Shown: positions 1 to 7,451, counted from the stretch's first letter. The stretch: 19,124 nt of DNA from Bacteroidota bacterium (GCA_027371665.1 DAHXMP010000438.1:1-19124); one strand, 5' to 3'. The notes: a model not told the origin generated them from the sequence alone. A program made the numbers and translations.

Positions 1-175
1 TGAATGAATGCACTAAAAGCTTTATTTAAAAGATGTTATCTTCTTTCTAACTTTCAGGATTATGATTGGTATTTTATGTTTTTTACATTAGGGTTCAACA
101 GATTTAAGGAATAATCAAATAAATTTATGAAATTTGTAAGATTTTTTTGAACATTTTCAGGAATTCAGAATAATT

Positions 176-1114
176 ATGGCTCGTGTTTTAATTACTGGAG
201 GTGCCGGTTTTCTCGGTTCTCATCTTTGCGACAGGTTTCTTGCCGAAGGAGACGAAGTAATTTGCATTGATAATTTTATTACCGGTTCGCCCGACAATAT
301 TGCCCATTTGTTTGGAAATAAAAAGTTTACATTCATTCAGCATGATGTAACAAATTATATTTATGTCGAAGGTAAAGTTGACTACATTCTTCATTTTGCT
401 TCGCCTGCATCGCCGATTGATTACTTAAAACTACCTATTCAGACATTGAAGGTCGGCTCTCTCGGTACGCATAAAGCACTCGGTTTGGCAAAGGCAAAGA
501 ATGCCCGCTATCTTCTCGCCAGCACGAGTGAAACTTATGGCGACCCCGCCGTCCATCCCCAGCCGGAATCATACTGGGGCAACGTCAATCCCGTCGGATT
601 CCGCGGCGTTTATGACGAGGCAAAGCGTTTCGCTGAGGCTATGACAATGGCATACCACCGCTATCATAAAGTTGATACGAGAATTGCACGTATATTTAAC
701 ACATATGGGCCAAGAATGAGATTAATAGATGGGAGGGCGATTCCCGCTTTTATTTCACAGGCTCTCGAAAACAAACCCGTAACCGTTTTCGGCGACGGCA
801 GCCAAACACGCTCCATTTGCTACGTTGACGACCTGATTGACGGCATTTACCGTTTGCTTTTGTCGAATGAAATTGAACCCGTTAACATTGGCAACCCGGA
901 CGAGCTTTCGATGTTCGAACTTGCCTCCGAAATTGTGGAACTGACAGGCTCAAAAAGCAAAATTGTCTTTAAAAAACTTCCTTCCGACGACCCAAAAGTC
1001 AGGCAGCCGGATATTACAAAAGCAAAAACGATTCTAAAATGGAAACCCAAAGTCAAACGTCAGGACGGATTAAAAAGAACGATAGAGGATTTCAGGAAAA
1101 GACTGAAATTGTAG
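176..1114 (+). CDS. uxs: UDP-glucuronate decarboxylase (UDP-xylose synthase) family, NAD-dependent SDR epimerase
   Basis: Cytoplasmic enzyme predicted to oxidise and decarboxylate UDP-glucuronate to UDP-xylose with bound NAD, supplying sugar for surface polysaccharide. The 312 residues match the usual length of bacterial members. Visible features are the Rossmann motif TGGAGFLG (7-14), the HFASPASP stretch (73-80), STSETYGDP (116-124) with the conserved Glu119, the SDR pair Tyr146-xxx-Lys150 in GVYDEAK, and NTYGPRMRLIDGRAIPAF (175-192) followed by FGDGSQTRSICYVDDL. The NTYGPRM-DGR and QTRS-CYV blocks separate UXS from plain GalE epimerases, and I rely on them for the subfamily. The ATG at 176 places the dinucleotide motif right at the N terminus, as expected. 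It stands apart from the next gene by 143 bp holding an inverted repeat. A dTDP-glucose dehydratase or another extended SDR is less likely. Confidence 0.88.
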   Translation: MARVLITGGAGFLGSHLCDRFLAEGDEVICIDNFITGSPDNIAHLFGNKKFTFIQHDVTNYIYVEGKVDYILHFASPASPIDYLKLPIQTLKVGSLGTHKALGLAKAKNARYLLASTSETYGDPAVHPQPESYWGNVNPVGFRGVYDEAKRFAEAMTMAYHRYHKVDTRIARIFNTYGPRMRLIDGRAIPAFISQALENKPVTVFGDGSQTRSICYVDDLIDGIYRLLLSNEIEPVNIGNPDELSMFELASEIVELTGSKSKIVFKKLPSDDPKVRQPDITKAKTILKWKPKVKRQDGLKRTIEDFRKRLKL

Positions 1115-1152
1115 TTTATTTTTTTCGTTCAAATTTATATCCTTTTTTTTGG

Positions 1153-1223
1153 TGTCACATTGAGCGTAGTCGAAATGTGCGTGAACAAGCATCCGGTAGT
1201 CTTCGACTCCGCTCAGACTGACA
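1153..1223. repeat. Imperfect inverted repeat (REP-like element), 22-bp arms
   Basis: The left arm 1153-1174 (TGTCACATTGAGCGTAGTCGAA split across the line) pairs with the reverse complement of 1202-1223 at 18 of 22 positions, around a 27-base loop. The arm sequence is related to the single copy at 2426-2446 (TGTCATCCTGAGCTTGTCGA). It lies just after the stop of the UDP-glucuronate decarboxylase gene and may fold as an RNA hairpin acting as a transcription or mRNA stop. Such TGTCA..CTGAGC…GTCGAA units are dispersed in many bacterial genomes; their function here is inferred only. Confidence 0.7.
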
Positions 1224-1257
1224 ATGTTACAAGATAAACTTTAGACTATAGATTTTT

Positions 1258-2415
1258 ATGAAAATAACTCAATTCATAATATTTTTTTCGATTGTACTCG
1301 TAATATATTCCTCCGCCAATTATTACATTTTTATCAGGGGCTGCCAGGCTTTGCAGGCTCTGCCACGACTGAAAATCCTATATTACGTCGTTTTCGGAAT
1401 TTTATTCCTCTCTTATCTTGCGGCGATGTTTCTCGCCAGGAATTATCCTTCACCCCTGAGTGCGGCATTGGATTGGGCAGGCTCATTCTGGCTCGGGGCA
1501 ATGGTTTATTTCTTCTTTTTTGTAATTTTCTGGGACATTATCAGGTTAATCAATTATTTCTTTCATTTTTATCCTTCATTAGTAACGGCAAATTATCCGC
1601 TGACAAAATTATATGTTCTCGGATTTACAGTTTTCACAGTTATTGCCGTTTTGCTCGGCGGCTTTATCAATGCGACTCATCCGGTCGTTAAAGAGCTTAA
1701 CCTGGAAATAGACAAGAAAGCAGGTAAGCTTGAAAATTTAAGAATCGTATCCGTATCCGATATTCACATGGGTGAAATCATAGGCAGAAGCCGCATCTCG
1801 AAGCTTGCCGAAAGAATCAATAAACTCGAACCGGATATCGTTCTTCTCCCCGGAGACCTACTCGACCAGGATTTAAATTCAGTCCTGAAATACAAATCGG
1901 GCGAGCCTCTAAAAAATATAAAAGCAAAATTCGGAGTTTATGCAATCACCGGGAACCATGAATACATTGGCGGAATTAAAAAAGCCGCCGCTTACATCGA
2001 ATCGCTGGACATTGTGCTTCTTCGAGACAGCACAGCCCTTATAGACAGTTCCTTTTACCTCATCGGCAGGGAGGATAGGGACAGCAAAAGATTTGCCGGC
2101 ATAGGAAGAAAGACTCTCGTTGAGCTTTTGAAAGGTGTTGACAAAAACCTCCCCTTAATTCTGCTCGACCATCAGCCGTTTCATCTCGAAGATGCGGAAA
2201 AGAACGGAATTGACCTCCAGCTTTCCGGGCATACCCACCACGGACAGCTCTGGCCCTTCGGCTATATAACAAATAAAATCTACGAGCTGAGCTGGGGCTA
2301 CAAAAGAAAAGGCAACACCCAATATTATGTCTCCTCCGGCTACGGCACCTGGGGACCGCCCATCCGCACAGGCAACACACCGGAAATCGTCTTAATCAAT
2401 CTGACATTTAAATAA
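1258..2415 (+). CDS. Membrane-anchored calcineurin-like metallophosphoesterase (YkuE/YaeI type)
   Basis: The N-terminal ~140 residues hold about four hydrophobic helices (roughly 4-26, 39-59, 75-100, 117-137). They are followed by a complete dinuclear-metal phosphoesterase domain: SDIHMG (Asp168, His170), PGDLLD (Asp200), GNHE (Asn233, His234), LDHQP (His305) and GHTHHGQ (324-330, His325 and His327). All metal ligands of the family are present, so the enzyme should be active. The domain most likely faces one side of the inner membrane. Related YaeI/YkuE proteins have been linked to lipid-linked phosphodiesters such as UDP-diacylglucosamine-like substrates, but the sequence does not fix the substrate. 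The ATG at 1258 begins the first hydrophobic segment. The gene is followed by repeat-rich non-coding DNA and appears to be transcribed alone or with the upstream gene. Confidence 0.88.
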   Translation: MKITQFIIFFSIVLVIYSSANYYIFIRGCQALQALPRLKILYYVVFGILFLSYLAAMFLARNYPSPLSAALDWAGSFWLGAMVYFFFFVIFWDIIRLINYFFHFYPSLVTANYPLTKLYVLGFTVFTVIAVLLGGFINATHPVVKELNLEIDKKAGKLENLRIVSVSDIHMGEIIGRSRISKLAERINKLEPDIVLLPGDLLDQDLNSVLKYKSGEPLKNIKAKFGVYAITGNHEYIGGIKKAAAYIESLDIVLLRDSTALIDSSFYLIGREDRDSKRFAGIGRKTLVELLKGVDKNLPLILLDHQPFHLEDAEKNGIDLQLSGHTHHGQLWPFGYITNKIYELSWGYKRKGNTQYYVSSGYGTWGPPIRTGNTPEIVLINLTFK

Positions 2416-2425
2416 GAAATTGCAT

Positions 2426-2446
2426 TGTCATCCTGAGCTTGTCGAA
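2426..2446. repeat. REP-like unit TGTCATCCTGAGCTTGTCGA(A)
   Basis: A single 21-base unit sits 10 bases after the stop of the phosphoesterase gene. It shares TGTCA--CTGAGC---GTCGAA with both arms of the inverted repeat at 1153-1223, so three copies of this motif occur within 1.3 kb. It is half of a palindrome here and has no obvious partner arm nearby. Confidence 0.6.
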
Positions 2447-2494
2447 GGGTCTTCCCAAACCCTAAATCCTTAATCCTTATTCTAAAATTTTTAT

Positions 2495-2519
2495 TGTCAT
2501 TCCGTACTTGATACGGAAT
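2495..2519. repeat. Palindromic repeat, 8-bp stem (TTCCGTA…TACGGAA)
   Basis: Begins TGTCA like the other units, then ATTCCGTA (2499-2506), a 5-base loop CTTGA, and TACGGAAT (2512-2519), a perfect 8-bp stem. It resembles the unit at 2651-2675 in design (TGTCATTC…CTTG…GAATCCAT) with different stem bases, which suggests compensatory change within one repeat family. Confidence 0.7.
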
Positions 2520-2565
2520 CCATAGCATATAACAAAATCAATAATAATTAAATATAACCTTGAAT

Positions 2566-2586
2566 AACTCCGTAGGAGTTAAACAT
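2566..2586. repeat. Palindromic repeat AACTCC-GTA-GGAGTT, copy 1
   Basis: AACTCC (2566-2571), spacer GTA, GGAGTT (2575-2580), a perfect 6-bp palindrome followed by AAACAT. A second copy starts about 52 bases further on. This family differs from the TGTCATTC units around it. It is small and compact enough to be a mobile REP unit or a protein-binding site. Confidence 0.7.
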
Positions 2587-2616
2587 CAGTAATAAAGACA
2601 ACACAAGCAAAGAAAG

Positions 2617-2638
2617 CAACTCCGTAGGAGTTGAACAT
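2617..2638. repeat. Palindromic repeat CAACTCC-GTA-GGAGTTG, copy 2
   Basis: CAACTCC (2617-2623), GTA, GGAGTTG (2627-2633), a perfect 7-bp palindrome followed by AACAT. It shares the core and the trailing NAACAT with copy 1 at 2566-2586, while the DNA between the copies is unrelated A-rich sequence. Confidence 0.7.
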
Positions 2639-2650
2639 TACAGACTTTAT

Positions 2651-2675
2651 TGTCATTCTGAACTTGGTTCAGAAT
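2651..2675. repeat. Palindromic repeat TGTCATTCTGAAC-TTG-GTTCAGAAT
   Basis: ATTCTGAAC (2655-2663), loop TTG, GTTCAGAAT (2667-2675), a perfect 9-bp stem preceded by TGTC and followed by CCAT. It is the rightmost element of the repeat cluster that fills 2416-2759. The remaining ~85 bases before the next gene are plain AT-rich DNA in which I see no clear promoter. Confidence 0.72.
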
Positions 2676-2759
2676 CCATTTAACCTTTCCTCTTGATTTA
2701 TCTTTATAAATATATTAAATTGAGTATCCAAGATTGTTCAATTATTTTCATTAATATTT

Positions 2760-3725
2760 ATGTCCAGATTCCTGATTGAGCAGTATCATAAGGAAGTCGA
2801 AAATATTATTGCTTATGGCGGCTCGAAAAAAGAAACTTCTATACGAATTGCATTCTCGAAACTCTTACAGGAATACTGCAGGAAAAAAGATTTTATCCTA
2901 ATCCCCGAATTAGACTACAAAACTCCTTATGGTAAAATTGTCTTTCCAGATGGCACGGTTAAAGATGAATTACGGCTTACCTGGGGTTATTGGGAAAGCA
3001 AGGATGAAAAGGACAATCTTGATGATGAAATAATTAGGAAATTTGATAAGGGCTATCCCGATGATAATATACTTTTTGAGGATTCTAAAACTGCCGTTTT
3101 ATTCCAGGCGGGACGTGAAGCCCTGCGTGTCCAGATGGATGATGATACTGCACTCGATAGAATCCTCTCTGCTTTCATTGGATATGAACGTGCCGAAGTC
3201 AATAATTTTCGTGAAGCCATTATTCATTTTAAGGAAGATGTTCCCAAGCTTGCCGAATATTTAAGGGAATTGATTGATGAACAATCTAAAAACAAAAATT
3301 ATATTGTTTCGCGTAATCAATTTTTCGAACTCTGCAAGGAAACAATCAATCCCGATATCGTTCTCGAAGATATTCGCGAAATGCTCATTCAGCACATATT
3401 AACCGAAGATATTTTCAATTCCATTTTTGATGAAACCCAATTTCATAAGGAAAATAATATTGCATGTGAACTCGAAAAAGTTTTAATTACTTTCTACAAA
3501 GGAGACACAAAAAGAAAATTCCATGAACGTGTTAAGCATTATTATGCCGTAATCAAAGCCGCCGCTTCGGGTATAGCCAATCACAGCGAAAAACAAAAAT
3601 TTCTCAAAATAATTTATGAGAATTTTTATAAATCCTATAATCCAAAAAAAGCCGACCGCCTCGTCTATGAACTATACGGCTTAACCGATGAGGAAATTAA
3701 AGTGGTGGAAGGAGAAGGAAAATGA
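2760..3725 (+). CDS. Internally deleted type ISP/IIG restriction-modification protein: N-terminal nuclease module plus extreme C terminus, no methyltransferase
   Basis: Residues 1-300 resemble the N-terminal part of large (about 1000-residue) single-chain restriction-modification enzymes. They show a Mrr-like PD-(D/E)XK core with PDGTVKDELR (63-72) and GYWESKD (76-82, E79-x-K81), then GYPDDNILFED (98-108), EMLIQHILTEDIF (207-219), and a block ending YENFYKSYNPKKADRL (286-301). In the full-length family that last block runs straight into RLG-VYTP and the N6-adenine methyltransferase. Here it jumps to VYELYGLTDEEIKVVEG (302-318), which resembles the last residues of TaqI-like/type IIG proteins. 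SAM-binding, NPPY and target-recognition regions are all absent. The family match is from memory of conserved blocks, not a search. The reading frame is intact, the nuclease motif is kept, and the stop overlaps the next gene by 4 bp (ATGA). It may be a decayed gene or a stand-alone nuclease. Confidence 0.68.
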   Translation: MSRFLIEQYHKEVENIIAYGGSKKETSIRIAFSKLLQEYCRKKDFILIPELDYKTPYGKIVFPDGTVKDELRLTWGYWESKDEKDNLDDEIIRKFDKGYPDDNILFEDSKTAVLFQAGREALRVQMDDDTALDRILSAFIGYERAEVNNFREAIIHFKEDVPKLAEYLRELIDEQSKNKNYIVSRNQFFELCKETINPDIVLEDIREMLIQHILTEDIFNSIFDETQFHKENNIACELEKVLITFYKGDTKRKFHERVKHYYAVIKAAASGIANHSEKQKFLKIIYENFYKSYNPKKADRLVYELYGLTDEEIKVVEGEGK

Positions 3726-4891
3726 AAGATATTAATAAAATTTTAAAAGAATTAAAGTTAGAACCTAAAAAAGAATGCTCAGGAATGAATATTATTGAGT
3801 ATGAAACATACTTAAAAAAAACAGAAAATTATTTTACTAAATTCCAGATGCTTAAAAATGTATTTGGTGAGGATTTTTATAATTTTTATTTAAAGATAAC
3901 ATATATGAAAGATTGTTATGGAAATACAAATATTGATTTGGGAAGTCTATGGGACTCATATAATCAATTGTTCTCATCTGATAATATTATAATTTTATTT
4001 AATTATAATGTAATTTCAAAATTAACTGATTTTACTGATAGAATAGCTGAACTAATGGTAGATTATTTGGATATAATTTTCAATACTGAAAAAGATATTG
4101 ATAAAATTAATGATAAAATAATGCTACCTATATTATCATTGTTTTCAATAGCATTTAAAGATAATGCACCTGAAAACATTAAAAAAGTATTTTTTTTATT
4201 TGTTAATTTTTTTGAACTTGTACAGATAAAATATAAATTTCTTATTAATAGATATATTTCTTTTGATTTATTAGAAAAGTGTTCAATATTAAGAAACATA
4301 TACAAAGAAATTATTCGTACTGATTTATATAAATATCGTCAATTTCTTAATATAATGATTTTGTTTGTAAAAATATCCGATTATTCAAGCAGATTAAATA
4401 AATTAATATTTTATCAGAGTTATGAAAGTTTATATAAAGAAATAATCATTATTGATAAAGAGTTACAATTATATGATTTTTATAGTAGTGATATTTATAA
4501 TTTTGAAAAAATTAGATATTATTATAAAGCTAAAAATAGAAATAAGTTTGGTAAAAGTATACTTTTTATTAGAAACATACCAATGTTCCTTACAGGTTAT
4601 GGGGAAAAGCCACATTACTTAATATTTTTATTTTTATTTTTATTAATCTTTTTCCCAACACTTTATTTTATACCTTGTTTTGATTTTAATTTTAATAGCA
4701 ATGTAGTTAATCTTAATAAATTCATATCTTATCTTTATTTTAGTTGTACTACAATGTTAACAATTGGATATGGTGATATTACCCCCAAAAATGAAATTAC
4801 TATGTTGGTTGTTATGTTTCAACAAATAATTGGCTTTATAACAGCAGGAAGTTTTATTGCTTTATATTTAAGGAAATTATTTAGATATTAG
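3722..4891 (+). CDS. K+-channel pore protein with a large helical N-terminal domain of unknown function
   Basis: Residues 1-290 are Ile/Lys/Asn-rich, apparently all-helical and unrecognised. The C-terminal 100 residues form a two-helix channel. TGYGEKP (291-297) leads into TM1 (about 299-317). The pore loop carries the selectivity filter TIGYGD (347-352), and TM2 spans about 358-383. There is no RCK or cyclic-nucleotide domain after TM2, so any gating signal must come from the N-terminal part. K+ selectivity is inferred from the TxGYGD signature. The ATG at 3722 overlaps the previous stop (ATGA), with an AAGGAG-like stretch about 10 bases upstream, so translation is probably coupled. Base composition is extreme: line 4081-4140 has 11 G+C of 60, against 29 of 60 in 3121-3180 of the preceding gene, which suggests a different origin. 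A role in phage defence is only a guess from context. Confidence 0.8.
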   Translation: MKDINKILKELKLEPKKECSGMNIIEYETYLKKTENYFTKFQMLKNVFGEDFYNFYLKITYMKDCYGNTNIDLGSLWDSYNQLFSSDNIIILFNYNVISKLTDFTDRIAELMVDYLDIIFNTEKDIDKINDKIMLPILSLFSIAFKDNAPENIKKVFFLFVNFFELVQIKYKFLINRYISFDLLEKCSILRNIYKEIIRTDLYKYRQFLNIMILFVKISDYSSRLNKLIFYQSYESLYKEIIIIDKELQLYDFYSSDIYNFEKIRYYYKAKNRNKFGKSILFIRNIPMFLTGYGEKPHYLIFLFLFLLIFFPTLYFIPCFDFNFNSNVVNLNKFISYLYFSCTTMLTIGYGDITPKNEITMLVVMFQQIIGFITAGSFIALYLRKLFRY

Positions 4892-4897
4892 CGAATA

Positions 4898-5076
4898 AAT
4901 CACACAAATCACCGTTCAGACAACTGCGTCCCTACGAGAAAAATTTCCCTTCCTTGAGGAAGGGTCAGGGTAGGTGTAGAAAACACCATAATCACATAAA
5001 TCACAGTTCAGACAACTGCGTCCCCGCATGAAAAAATTTCCCTTCCTCGAGGAAGGGTCAGGGTAGGTATAAAAAA
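4898..5076. repeat. Tandem direct duplication, two ~86-bp units at 92-bp period, each with a CCCTTCC-GGAAGGG hairpin
   Basis: Unit 1 starts at 4898 (AATCACACAAATCAC) and unit 2 at 4990 (AATCACATAAATCAC). Both continue GTTCAGACAACTGCGTCCC, a short variable part, TTTCCCTTCC-TTGA/TCGA-GGAAGGG and TCAGGGTAGGT. The hairpins are at 4947-4964 and 5040-5057, each with a perfect 7-bp stem and 4-base loop. The loop difference (TTGA against TCGA) and several other point changes show the copies have drifted. They sit between two convergent genes, so the hairpins could also end transcription from either side. Confidence 0.8.
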
Positions 5077-5129
5077 TTATAAATTAATCATTTCAAATTT
5101 ATTGAAAATTGTAAATTAGAAATTTTAAT

Positions 5130-7295
5130 TTATTTCGCCGGCTTCATTATTTCTATTTCGACCGTGCGGCAGAGGAAACGTTCTTCGGGAGTCGAATAGG
5201 AGTAAATGCCGAGTGGAAATTTCGTCGCTCCCATTCCTTCAATTTTTACTATGTTTGCTAACGGCATGATTGTTCTTACGGTATTGCTGATTTCCCGCGC
5301 CCGCATTTCGGATAAATACTGGTTAGTCTTTTCATTTCCCAGTATATCGCAGTAACCTGTAATCGAAATAGTCGAAGATTTGTCTGCGTTTTTGAGAAAG
5401 TCCTGAATTTGTTTAAAGTACAATCGTTCTACTATAAATTTTGAAACGTCAAACAGGGGAAGTACAAGCCTCTCAACCTGCACGGGGACAGTATCTCTTA
5501 CTACATCAACATTTTTCAGTGAAATAGCCGAATTGCCCGCATTATCAAAAACTTTATATGATATACTGATTGGGGCTGTAGCACTCAACGAACGAAAATC
5601 GCGGGGAAGTGCATCATAGTACACATTAGAAGGCGAACCTTTACCGGCATCATGGACTGAAAGCTTGTCATAAATATTTGCCGCCAGGCTCCACCGCTTA
5701 GTTTCCTTAGAGCTTCCCTGCGGGTCAAATAAAACCAGTGCCGGCTCTATTTGCAGGGGCTCGAGATAGAATTGTCCCTGGACCGGAGCAAGAATTTCCG
5801 GGTCGTTCGAAGTGATTTCAACTCTCCGGTTTTCGGAATAGCCCATCTCGGAATTTGTCAATGTCCTGTCTTCGGGATAACAGTTATTTGCCGGAACTGC
5901 AACCAGGATTCTCGATTCCCTGATGTCAAATGTATTTACAATGTAATCTTTAACTGCTAAGGCCCTATTGTGAGCAAGCGAACAATTGATTTTTTCCGTA
6001 GCAGGGTCGGTAAAGCCTGCCAGAGTAATTGTCGAATTAGGATGAGAGAGCAATCTCGAGGCAATTATATTAAGTACATTGTGATTGAAGATTAATGAAT
6101 TTTGCTCGATTTCCGATAAAGAAAAAGCTTTTTTCTTTGGTACTTTTATATATCTGTCAGGTATCTCCGAAGAATTGGAGCCAAAGAAAACATAAGGCAG
6201 AAGCGGATAAACATCCCTTCGCAACTGCACTTTTGCCTTAAATTCCTTCACCGGGGCGAGTTTTCTTCCAATAGAATCTGTTTCAAAAACATTGATGTTC
6301 GCCGATAAATTTCCGCTTCCGCCGGGTGTGTATAAAGTATCAACTCGATAAATATCTTCAACATGAAACAATGTATCTTTGCTTTTAATTTCTTTATGTG
6401 TAATGATGGGCTCACCGGCTGACAGATAATTTGAAGTGTATCTGTCGGAGTGGACAACAAGTGTGTCAATTTTATAATTTATATTTTTTAGCTCCAGGAG
6501 CCTCTCCGGGGAGTATTTCAACGAAATGCCAAAGTGCAGGGAATTTACGAGCCATTTATTATTTTGAGGCAATTCGTTAAGAACTGAAGTCAAGCCGTAA
6601 TTAAAAAATATTTCCGGTGAAAGAAGGAGCGAGCCTTGCCTGTTTAACAAAAACTCATAGCTGATTCCAGCAACAGCCGAAGCATCGAATGAATTAATTT
6701 TTGAGAATGTACCGGAACCGACATTTTGAGTATTTTTCCCTGTTTGCGGAAAAACATATCCAACGGGTGTCAAAATTTTTTCTTCCTGTAAATATTTTTC
6801 ATCAATAAATACTCCACCCTCAGCACCGGCATGTAAAAACAGCCTGTCAATAAGGCGCAAGCTTATAATCGGAGAAAGCGAAAAGGTTGTCAATGTAGCC
6901 TGGAGCCTCTGACTGACATTAGCATTAGCAAACACCTGCCCATTTTCAATTAATTTGTTATAATTATTAGTAAAAACCGCTGATTTATCATTGTATGAAG
7001 CCCTGATTCCGAACAATAACCAATTATTAAGTGGTAAGTCAAAAGTTAAACCGAAAGAATATCCAAGGCTTGAATCCGCCCTGTTCGTTTTACAGCAATA
7101 GCTGAATTCGGGAATTGAATTCAAGTCAACATAGTGCCAATTGAAAGCCGCATTTCCGAAAATGCCAAAACGTGGGTTCAGCCTGTCGGGGTCTTTAAAT
7201 AATTGGCTAAAGCATTGACTTTGCAAACCCCAGATAAAAACAAATAACAAAAAAATTAACTTCGGTTTAGCTTTATTTTTTATGTAAAACAGCAA
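5130..7295 (-). CDS. Outer-membrane barrel protein with two OmpA-like peptidoglycan-binding domains
   Basis: A signal peptide (residues about 1-30, hydrophobic core LIFLLFVFIWGL, probable cut in CFS|Q) is followed by an outer-membrane barrel-like region (31-262) and a linker. OmpA-like domain 1 spans about 364-496 (TLAGFTD ending at Asp430, LAHNRALAVKDYI with Arg444). A beta-rich insert (497-605) follows, then OmpA-like domain 2 at about 606-717 (SITGYCDILG with Asp650, LSEMRAREI with Arg665). The Asp and Arg are the residues that bind diaminopimelate in this fold, so both domains could grip peptidoglycan, giving an envelope tether with a barrel. The start is TTG at 7293-7295. No in-frame ATG exists between the upstream stop and residue 100, so TTG, or a nearby ATT, must be used. 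The gene stands alone, divergent from recJ and convergent with the channel gene. Confidence 0.85.
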   Translation of the reverse strand: MLFYIKNKAKPKLIFLLFVFIWGLQSQCFSQLFKDPDRLNPRFGIFGNAAFNWHYVDLNSIPEFSYCCKTNRADSSLGYSFGLTFDLPLNNWLLFGIRASYNDKSAVFTNNYNKLIENGQVFANANVSQRLQATLTTFSLSPIISLRLIDRLFLHAGAEGGVFIDEKYLQEEKILTPVGYVFPQTGKNTQNVGSGTFSKINSFDASAVAGISYEFLLNRQGSLLLSPEIFFNYGLTSVLNELPQNNKWLVNSLHFGISLKYSPERLLELKNINYKIDTLVVHSDRYTSNYLSAGEPIITHKEIKSKDTLFHVEDIYRVDTLYTPGGSGNLSANINVFETDSIGRKLAPVKEFKAKVQLRRDVYPLLPYVFFGSNSSEIPDRYIKVPKKKAFSLSEIEQNSLIFNHNVLNIIASRLLSHPNSTITLAGFTDPATEKINCSLAHNRALAVKDYIVNTFDIRESRILVAVPANNCYPEDRTLTNSEMGYSENRRVEITSNDPEILAPVQGQFYLEPLQIEPALVLFDPQGSSKETKRWSLAANIYDKLSVHDAGKGSPSNVYYDALPRDFRSLSATAPISISYKVFDNAGNSAISLKNVDVVRDTVPVQVERLVLPLFDVSKFIVERLYFKQIQDFLKNADKSSTISITGYCDILGNEKTNQYLSEMRAREISNTVRTIMPLANIVKIEGMGATKFPLGIYSYSTPEERFLCRTVEIEIMKPAK

Positions 7296-7427
7296 ACAAA
7301 CACCATGAATAATATTAAATTAAGATAATGTAATTTATATCAAAAAATCTGCCAAATAACTAAACAATTAAATATGAATAAAAACAAAACTCAAAGCGAT
7401 TGATTTAATTTCAGTTAAAAAAAGTGT

Positions 7428-7451
7428 AAAGAAAATTACACACTTTTCTTT
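7428..7451. promoter_or_regulatory. Inverted repeat AAAGAAAA-N8-TTTTCTTT in the divergent ompA/recJ intergenic region
   Basis: Perfect 8-bp arms 7428-7435 and 7444-7451 around TTACACAC. An overlapping imperfect pairing, AAAAGTGTAA with TTACACACTTTT, extends it leftward. It lies 60 bases before the recJ start, in the 216-bp region that must hold promoters for both divergent genes. It could be an operator or only an A/T-rich fold; I see no confident -33/-7 boxes. Confidence 0.3.

Noticed and set aside
1..175. Possible gene or promoter at the left edge
   Set aside because: Many stops in all frames and no convincing promoter boxes; I see nothing supportable.
1039..1221. 60-residue plus-strand ORF over the end of the first gene
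   Set aside because: Most of it is out-of-frame reading of the decarboxylase gene and of the inverted repeat at 1153-1223.
2060..2528. Minus-strand ORFs (106 and 62 residues) over the phosphoesterase gene end
   Set aside because: Cys/Arg-rich antisense shadows of a well-supported gene and of the palindromic repeats.
2426..2675. CRISPR array
   Set aside because: Repeats belong to different families, spacing is irregular, and there are no regular spacers or cas genes.
4898..5076. CRISPR array or rho-independent terminator pair only
   Set aside because: Only two units with conserved sequence well beyond the hairpin; treated as a tandem duplication.
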